Shown: positions 57,481 to 64,000 of the stretch, one piece after another
Position numbering within the stretch: the first letter of the stretch is position 1
Layout of the letters: every line of letters starts with the position of its first letter
NCBI GenBank assembly: GCA_022478985.1
Contig: JAKSZP010009544.1
Location: 33,170 to 97,169 of the forward strand
Origin: Massospora cicadina
Lineage: Eukaryota; Entomophthoromycota; Entomophthoromycetes; Entomophthorales; Entomophthoraceae
Length of the DNA: 64,000 bases
Direction of reading: 5' to 3'
Notes under the pieces: generated by a model
Database searches by the model: none
Told to the model about the DNA's origin: nothing
Seen by the model: the letters and a program-made list of their open reading frames with translations, nothing else
Made by a program: the position numbers and the translations under genes

Positions 57481-58522
57481 ACCAAATCTTTTTTTTCGAA
57501 TTTTGACATAATAGCTTGAGTAAATTCATCATTCTTTTTACAATTTACCTATTTTTAAGCATAAATCTGATATTCCTCACACTGTAACTTTTAAAGGTTT
57601 TGCTCAATTGTTTGCTATAGAAATATAGTGGTCACCTTCTCAATAAAATTAATTGCTGAATATGAAAAAGGGTGGCTGGGATGGTTGTCTAACTTATAAC
57701 AAATTGAAAAGTAAGAATTCTCAGTTGTACTGTGATTTCATGGATTTTATACAAACACTGTAGCGCTGATAAAACTAGCCCACTTTAATGACGCCGCAGA
57801 TTTTTTATGTAATATGCTAATATGGGTACCAATCACTTGTTCTACCATCTCTTTGGTCTCTAGGTGATATGATGTAAATGGTACACCTTTTTACATCAGT
57901 TCAAATAAGCGCTGCAGCATCTTTGAAGTAAATTTTGCTTTATTGAAAGTTAGTATATCTCTGAGGGCATCCATGCTTTTAAATGACATTATCCATGATA
58001 AAATTAGCTGTTGTTAAAGCTCTTAAGTTCCATATTGCTTTTGCCTCAACTCAATTGGTCAAGTAGTGAATGACAACTATATAATTACTTGTTGCCCTGG
58101 ATACTCACTAGTAATAGTCTGACTAAATTATCAATACTGTATGCCAGGCCAGTCCAGATAAGTTACTAATAATTACTTCTAGCTTTAATAGCTTTGTAAC
58201 TTGTATAATTGTCTTTTTTGCTAATGTCTTAATTATAAAAATTGCATTAGATCCAAGTAATAATTATTTTAAACATATTTCTTTGTTTTAGTTAATCTAC
58301 TATGCCTAAGTAATTGTGAGCTTATTGAGTAATGCTCATCCATTTTGATGGTTATAAAAAGATTTTATATGTCTGTTGGGCGTTGGCTTATATAGAGAAT
58401 ATATCCCAGTTTCATCGTTATACATGCTTTCTCAATAGCCTTCTTAACCTTATCTGGCTCATCCTCATTGTTAAGATGTGAGGGCAATAAAATTAACCAT
58501 CTAGAGAATGTTCCAAGGCAAC
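57480..58522 (-). pseudogene. RE8 integrase (broken)
   Basis: Minus strand: NKAKFTSKMLQRLFELM (about 57890-57960, like DRGAxFTSxxFQxLCELL), then YHLETKEMVEQVIGTHISIL (57820-57880), the third DDE block with Glu kept, then the NHSTTENSYFSICYK stretch. The frame 58365-58556 covers the core before it: LGTFSRWLILLPSHLNNEDE. It stops at the solo LTR edge. Confidence 0.65.
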
Positions 58523-59382
58523 TGTTAAAATCAGGGCCGCAAAGATAATAGCTCACTTCTGCTTCCTAATTTCAGATGCACAGATTCTTTACCACTTGCG
58601 TTAATTAATTGTTACTATATAAACTGGGGCAATAATAGTATGAAGACTATTATTAAATTGATTGCCAAAAGTCAAGTTAAATAAAGGGTCTAACGCTAAA
58701 CAGGTGCTTATTCTTGCTGATATGTTGTTTTAGTAGGGTCACTTTCCCTCTTCTCTTCACGCAGAGTTAAGTGGAGATTTGATTTTAACAGCCTAAGTAC
58801 ATCTGATCCTTGTAGTTTTATCTTAAGATTAAGCTATAAAACTTATGTATAAACAACTACGTTATTATTAGGGTAAAATCTTTTTATTAGAAAATATATT
58901 AGGGGTTTTATACTAAAATCAGTGCACAGCTTTTCATCATTTCACTTGGAATCAATTACTTGTTCCCTTAAAAGGGATTAACCCTCAAGTTTCTAGGTAC
59001 TGAATCTTGGTGGGTATCCTTGCCTTTATTTTTAAAGATAATGTAATCCTTGGTTATTTGGTGACCAGTTTATTGATTTTAGGAACTCAAAACCAATTAA
59101 TAAGGTTGTGTTGCCCAATGACGATTCTACCTTTTAACACAAGCATTAGAAGCTTAGGTAGTTTTTTATGACTCCCCATCTGTTTGCTCTAAATAATTAC
59201 ATAATAATTTGACTGTTGGGTGTTTCTCCCTCATCATATTCTTGTTAATATTGTTGGGAATGATCCAGACAAACATATCTGTAGTTGGCGACCATTGCTG
59301 AGACATTAAAACGTCCCATTAATCAAAAAATTTATTAATTTTTTAAAAAGGTTGGATAATGTGGACAAATGAATTTTTAACA
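58523..59382 (-). repeat. solo LTR, RE5/RE9-like family
   Basis: About 860 bp from TGTTAAAATC to TTTTTAACA. Shares AATAGTATGAAGACTA, CTAACGCT and the end GGxTGGATAATGTGG with the LTRs of RE5 and RE9, and its middle with 49416-50244. Pol-like sequence of RE8 lies on both sides, which suggests a solo LTR left by LTR-LTR recombination. Flanks GCAAC and GCACT share three of five bases. Confidence 0.65.
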
Positions 59383-59816
59383 GCACTGAACACCATGGCA
59401 TAAGGATTTCTATATATAATGAAATTAAGAATGATCAAGGATATAATCTTTATAATAGAAGTGTATCCTAGATTTTTTATATGATAGCAACGATCTCACA
59501 ATTGCAAAAAGCATTATAATCTAGTTTATCTCAAGTTGAGCGATATTTAGGAAAATTGATTACTAAAGCTTTGGGGAAAACTGAGAAAGTGCTTCTGAGA
59601 CTAGATTTATATCTGATATATTCTTTGGTTTTCTGTGGCATCCTAAAATCTTTTAGTTGTAGTGATATTTGATCACTTAGATCTGGTTTGGATCCCTACA
59701 TCGTTGAAAAGCCAATTCTTTAGATTCATGTGAATACAAATATTAGAGGTAGCCAAACCTGTCAAATTGGGCTGTATTCCTGACAATGACCCCTTAAAGA
59801 TCTTGGCATAAGGGAG
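59383..59816 (-). pseudogene. RE8 pol fragment
   Basis: Weak minus-strand pol-like sequence (for example SKDLKGSLSGIQPNLTGLAT near 59770-59810), probably the RNase H-integrase linker. Too eroded for a domain call. Confidence 0.35.
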
Positions 59817-61229
59817 TGTAAAATTTTAAATTGCTTTTCGCTGTAGTTCTTAAGTTTACTGAACAGGCTCTAAGTGTGTAGTAATAACTGGTGATAAATT
59901 GTAAAATTTAATGGGTTGGTGCTAGTATGAAGACTAATACCATAGTTGAAGTTCACAGTCCAATGGATCACTGAACCTAACGCTGTACTTGTGCTCTACG
60001 CTCTTATGATTATTGAAGATACTTTGAATTGAGGGAACTCTTCCCCAAAAATGTTTCCTTATTATGGAACCTTATATTAGACTAAGCCTATTATTAGGTT
60101 CAGCGGTTCTCTTCTTCTTAGTGTAAGCTTAACTACTCTTAGGTTTAGAAGACTCTCAGTTACTCTCTTCACGCTGGCCCGCTGAGATCTGAACAGTAAC
60201 AGATAGCCAAAGATATCTGATCCTCTCATACTCTACTCTCAATAACAAAAATACAACCCAGTATAACAGGCTAAATTTATAGTAATCTTATTCTTATTTA
60301 AATCTAATTATTATTATAAAAATGGGGTTTATAGGGAAATTGGTGCACAACCCAGTTAGCGCCTCAGTGGGGAAATGGCAGCTGTTGCCATTGGATATAT
60401 CCTTTTAAGATACACAATAATTTTCCTCAACAAGCTAATCAATTTCTGCTGCCATATAGCCCTGCAAACTTCTCTAGGTTACTAATAAATGAGTCCTCAC
60501 AATCTTAACTAACCACACCATGTAACCTAATTAGGCTAGCGACCTGCTTAGTTAATGGGACCTTTACCCATAAGCAGCAGATCACAATATCATAAGAGGT
60601 TAACCACTTGTTAATATAAGCATTGTTGGCACTTCAACAACTACCCATAAATCCCCCAGTCAATAGGCATTATACCTAATTAAACTCTTATGAAAATAAA
60701 ATTATTAATAGAAAAACTTAATTGCATAATCACTTGTTTATAGTCAAGGATCATCTCCAACAAAGATTAGCAATCTGGCATATTGAACCCAGTGGACTGA
60801 CTCAGGCAGATTACTAAACTTTCATTAGGGCTATTTCACCAAACAATATCTTTCTTACAATATGATAACTCCTATATCTACTAGATGGATTCATCCCAAG
60901 AAAATGAGCAGATATAATATAATTAATCCACTGCCTCACTGAGTTTAGTCCCAGTAGTGAACTTTGGGTTGGGGACAATTATGACTGTGTTGGGATTGCA
61001 CACTAATATTAAAAACTGAGATAGCAAATACCAAAGATGGTTCATGGAGTTCCTGACCTATCTTACACCACGCATGGAGGGTATCTAAGTTTTATCCTCC
61101 TTTTCCATTCATTTGATTTCCCCTTAATTAGTGCAGTATTGTCCACAGGTCAGCCCACCTCAAAATAAAATTTAGCAATTTAATAAATATAATTAATAAA
61201 GCTGGGTAATGTGGGCCAAAATACCAACA
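59817..61229 (-). repeat. RE9 3' LTR (1413 bp, with insertion)
   Basis: TGTAAAATTT to ATACCAACA. Aligns with the RE5 left LTR (AGTATGAAGxCTAAT, TTTATAGxGxxAATTGG, CCAGTGGACTGAxxCAGGCxxATTA). It is longer because of 60928-61187, which is gag-protease-like sequence. Confidence 0.82.
60918..61197. repeat. gag-pro fragment inside the RE9 LTR, 10-bp direct repeats
   Basis: 60928 to about 61180 aligns with 16342-16595 of RE3 in the same orientation: GGGGACAATTATGACTGTGT, GAACTGAGATAGCAAA-type, GTTTTATCCTCCTTT and TTTCCCCTTAATTxGTGC. TATAATTAAT occurs on both sides (60918-60927 and 61188-61197). The related RE5 LTR lacks the segment. Confidence 0.8.
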
Positions 61230-62090
61230 CATACCCCACTAGACCATATTCCCCAGTTTACAAATTGTCTGAGGCAGGTGCATCCCCCTCTAGATACTTA
61301 ATTATTGATTCTAGTTCTAAAGTTTTACTTTGGACTTAAGCAGCTTATAAGTTCAACAGTCCCTTTCTCGCTGCTGCCTCTGAATAGTGCGGTCCTATGG
61401 CCCCATGCTGTACCAGGAATATTTCTTGCTTCAATATTGATAATATGTCTGGAAAGCTTGTTATACCACAGGTTGGGCTTATATGACATCATGTTTTTAA
61501 AGGATAATCTTGGTTGGCATTCCCAATTCCTTGTTCCATGTACTCTCCCAAATGGGCTCTCCATTTTTGCTCAGATTTGCTTTTCTCTAACTCATTTTCT
61601 AGGTCCTCTTTATGGCGGATCCAGTTTTAACCCATCCTGATCCTGCCAACAATAAAGGGAACACCGCAGGATGATTTTGATCTTGAAAAATAAAAATTTG
61701 TTGTTTTATATCTTTATTTTGTAATTTTTTTTATCTTTTCTATTTTTTCTTTGCTATGGGACAACCTAATAGTGTGTTCATAAGTCCATTTTTACAACTA
61801 TAATACTGGTTCAGAAGTCTGAATTCTAACTCAACCAGAATCATGGTTCAGCGTTATCTTTTTTAAACTTAACCAATACACAGGAATTACCCTATTGTTA
61901 GTAGGTTCAGAGGTCCCAAAAAACATTTCAATTAGTTTTTTTCTTATTTCCAATATCTAAATTAATTTCTATGGACCCTTCTACTATATGACCTTCCCCA
62001 ATATTCTTTATCATATAGGCATCTGTCACCAACTTGGTGATAATCTCAAACAGACCTTAATGCAGGATTGCTAAATTATTTCTTCTTCAA
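61230..62090. other. RE9 polypurine tract and 3' non-pol region
   Basis: CATACCCCACT at 61230-61240 complements a polypurine tract. The next 800 bp correspond in place to the antisense-gene region of RE3 and RE5 but are shorter. A 111-codon plus-strand frame (61305-61640) exists, yet I cannot align it with the RE3 or RE5 protein. From about 61690 the sequence again resembles RE5 (27870-28150, words such as GGTTCAGxGGTCC). Confidence 0.45.
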
Positions 62091-63000
62091 AATCTATGGA
62101 TATTACAATAAGCTATCCTACCTCCCACTTGAAATTTTTTTATGACTGGTCTATTCTTTTCATCCATATTGTTTGCTTTCATTTTTCTTTTCAGTGTCAT
62201 GTTGAATGACTGCAATTGAAATTCAAAAAAATATTTGCCAGTCAGTTTAGGTATAGCTCTGACCTCATCCCTCAAAGATAGTTCCATGGTGGATTAAAAT
62301 TTAGCAGTAGTGCAGCCTTTATTCAATTAAAGTTTATGGCATTTTCCTGTCACCTTATGATAACTGATACTTTTTGTAAAAGTAAATGAACTCATATAAG
62401 TTTCCCATACAAAAATATCCCTGCTAAATATTTCTCAGCTTCAAAGCTAGAGTTGCATTGACTCTTTCAATCATTCCATTTATTCTGGCTGACAAAGATT
62501 GGATATCACCCTTCAGTTTCACAATAGTTCAACCAGTTTTGTGTTACATATGACATAAAGTTGGTTTCATTGTCACTTAATAATACTTGCATGCATCCAT
62601 GCCAGTACAATACTTGGTCAAGTATGAATCTCGCCATTCTTGTAGCATCTACTCTGCTTTAGGTTTTCATCTTCAACCCAAATAGCCAGATGGTCTACTG
62701 CAACTATGTGTACTTTACTCCCCAGTACAAAAACTCAAGGGTCCCATCACATCTATGGACACCGTGTGCCAAGGAAAACCTAGGGCATACTAGCTGGATC
62801 CTATCACATGATTTTGAAGTTTGTGGAATTGACATTATTAGCAACAGGCTAAATAATACAAGGCATCATAGTTGATAAATTCAGCAAAAATACTGGCATA
62901 TATGGTTTTTAGATTTTAGGCTACCATGGCTGACATTTTGTGCATGGGTTGAATGATTTCCAATCTTTATGACAGTTTTGGAAAAACAATTCTACATCAA
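62090..63000 (-). pseudogene. RE9 integrase (broken)
   Basis: C-terminal part 62087-62287: LSLRDEVRAIPKLTGKYFFE, then MTLKRKMKANNMDEKNRPVI, matching RE5. Core: YTIVAVDHLAIWVEDENLKQ (about 62650-62710) keeps the first Asp; LLSDNETNFMSYV (about 62550) keeps the second. HHCC remains near 62800-62900. Confidence 0.8.
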
Positions 63001-63179
63001 TCAATTAGTATAGCTGTACAAGTTTAATTTCTGTGTTTTCCGTCACTTTCTTCATCACATCTTGAATCTCTTAAGGCTCATCCCAATATTTCCTTCAATC
63101 ATCCGCTTCCTAATTGTCAGCTTTTGAGGATACACAACTGTATGGCAGGTAATATTTATAGTCCATCAGCATTCTGATT

Positions 63180-63684
63180 TTTATTCCTGTTCAGTTTATA
63201 TATTCAAAATCATAGGCGTGCAGTTTTCAGCCCATCAGGCCAGTCGCCCCTCTGGTTCCTTTAGATTATGTAACCAGCGTAGAGATGAGTGCTTAGTCAC
63301 AACTTTAAAATGTGTCCCATGAATATACAATCAAAATTGTTTGCAGGCATAAATCACTGTGAGGCACTCACACTCTGTAGTGTAGTTTCTTATGGCATCA
63401 ATGTTTTGCTCACATACGACACTAGATAAACTCCCTGTCATCATCTTTTAGACTTAAAATGGCGCTAATGACCGTTAATAAGGCATCTGTTTGAATAGTA
63501 AACACCCAATTGAAATTTTATTATTCCAACACAGGACTTCTCAACTGGTATTCATTTAAAACATCAACAAATTATTGGGACTCATCATTCCACACAATCT
63601 TTTTTTGGATTCTCTAATAGGTGGAATAATGATACAGCGGTACAAGTGGAATCCCTAATGAATTGGCAATAGTAGCTGACCATC
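63180..63684 (-). pseudogene. RE9 RNase H and RT end (broken)
   Basis: RNase H: KVVTKHSSLRWLHNLKEPEG (about 63240-63300) carries the DHxxLxWL-type motif with Asp changed to Lys or lost. NFIxxTDA region near 63480. RT connection at 63590-63684: VSYYCQFIRDSTCTAVSLFH, then LLENPKKDCVWNDESQ, like GYYRRFIxxFAxxAxPLxxLL. It is cut at the TGTCGG junction. Confidence 0.78.
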
Positions 63685-64000
63685 TGTCGGAATTTCAGAT
63701 GACCACATAATTCAACCCTTTGACTAAATATAAGATTCAACGATTAAGTTATAACTATATAGGATTGGAAATAGTGGCCAATTGATGAGAATATCATTGG
63801 GCGTAATCTCAATGATATTAGAGGTCACCAACTAATGAATTATTATCAGGCATCATCCCCAATGATATTTGAGGCCGCTGACAGATAATTTTATCAGCAT
63901 CATCCCTGATGAAATTAAGCAATAATTTTATATGGGGATATCACCCAATAGTTGAATTATAGGGAATCGTTCAGAGCAGAACAGATTGAAGTTGTCAGAA
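63685..64000. mobile_element. start of a further LTR-like insertion, runs off window
   Basis: RE9 RT homology stops and new sequence starts TGTCGGAATTTCAG. It contains an inverted repeat, AATATCATTG (63790-63799) with CAATGATATT (63810-63819), and further CAATGATATT and ATCATCCC copies to 63930. The TG start and the position inside pol suggest an LTR; the other end and duplication are out of view. Confidence 0.4.

Larger units (their letters stand above)
56325..59816 (-). mobile_element. RE8: relic element related to RE4
   Basis: Minus strand: 3' LTR, pol 3' end and integrase, interrupted by a solo LTR (58523-59382) and cut at 59816 by RE9. The remainder lies outside the window or is lost. 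GCGCAACCCCAGAACTAATT beside the LTR matches the same place in RE4. Confidence 0.6.
59817..63684 (-). mobile_element. RE9: Ty3/gypsy element, RE5 group, cut at RT
   Basis: Minus-strand element: 3' LTR 59817-61229, polypurine tract, integrase, RNase H and start of RT, which is interrupted at 63685 by another element. The LTR and the integrase tail resemble RE5. Its 5' half is outside the window. Confidence 0.82.

Noticed and set aside
61305..61640. 111-codon plus-strand frame in RE9 as a third antisense gene
   Set aside because: Its place fits, but I could not align it with the RE3 or RE5 product, so it is left as unclear.
1..64000. Search for CRISPR array, rRNA, tRNA, envelope gene or intact host gene
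   Set aside because: No regularly spaced short repeats, no rRNA core or tRNA cloverleaf seen, no envelope-like frame with signal peptide and membrane anchor after any integrase, and no long conserved host frame.

Overview
The window is a eukaryotic, gene-empty block of nested, decayed LTR retrotransposons of the Ty3/gypsy (Metaviridae) order. I recognise no host protein gene, rRNA, tRNA or CRISPR array. Long AT-rich stretches, a relic chromodomain integrase, an 83-nt intron with a CTAAC branch-like site and an unusual shared primer-binding site fit a repeat-swollen fungal genome (a rust-type fungus would be my first guess, weakly held) better than a compact genome. Every gag-pol copy has stops and frameshifts, so most coding entries are pseudogenes.

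Layout. RE1 (+ strand, oldest on the left) is cut into 660-3003, 9877-10846 and 20072-23656. RE2 (+, 3004-9876, exact ATCAT target duplication) sits in its protease region. RE3 (-, 10847-20071) sits in its reverse transcriptase. RE4 (-, chromodomain integrase, short 219-bp LTR) starts at 23657. Its integrase is split by RE5 (-, 24971-34044, exact TATGT duplication) and it resumes at 34045-37760. An unresolved LTR-like stretch follows. RE6 (-, LTRs 39670-40340 and 55547-56216) is split in its RT by RE7 (-, 42541-49075) and also holds a solo LTR and a TRIM-like element (51587-53301). RE8 (-, 56325 onward) holds a solo LTR (58523-59382) and is interrupted by RE9 (-, 59817-63684), whose RT is in turn cut at 63685 by a further element that runs off the window.

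The families are linked. RE2, RE3, RE5, RE6 and RE7 all carry a primer-binding site related to TGGTGCTCACTACAGGGG next to the 5' LTR. RE3 and RE5 have more than 1.5 kb between integrase and 3' LTR, and this carries a protein on the strand opposite gag-pol. Two blocks of that protein are conserved between the two elements and are separated by an 83-nt phase-0 intron in both.

Most unusual signals: (1) three identical 16-nt insertions, TTTAGTACTAGATGGT, each flanked by a perfect 18-20 nt direct repeat, in two different elements; (2) the spliced antisense gene; (3) a perfect 33-bp inverted repeat that stands where the polypurine tract of an LTR element should be; (4) an LTR (RE9) that has gained about 260 bp of gag-pro sequence between 10-bp direct repeats; (5) a TRIM-like element with its own primer-binding site. 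All alignments were made by eye; boundaries marked low-confidence are approximate.
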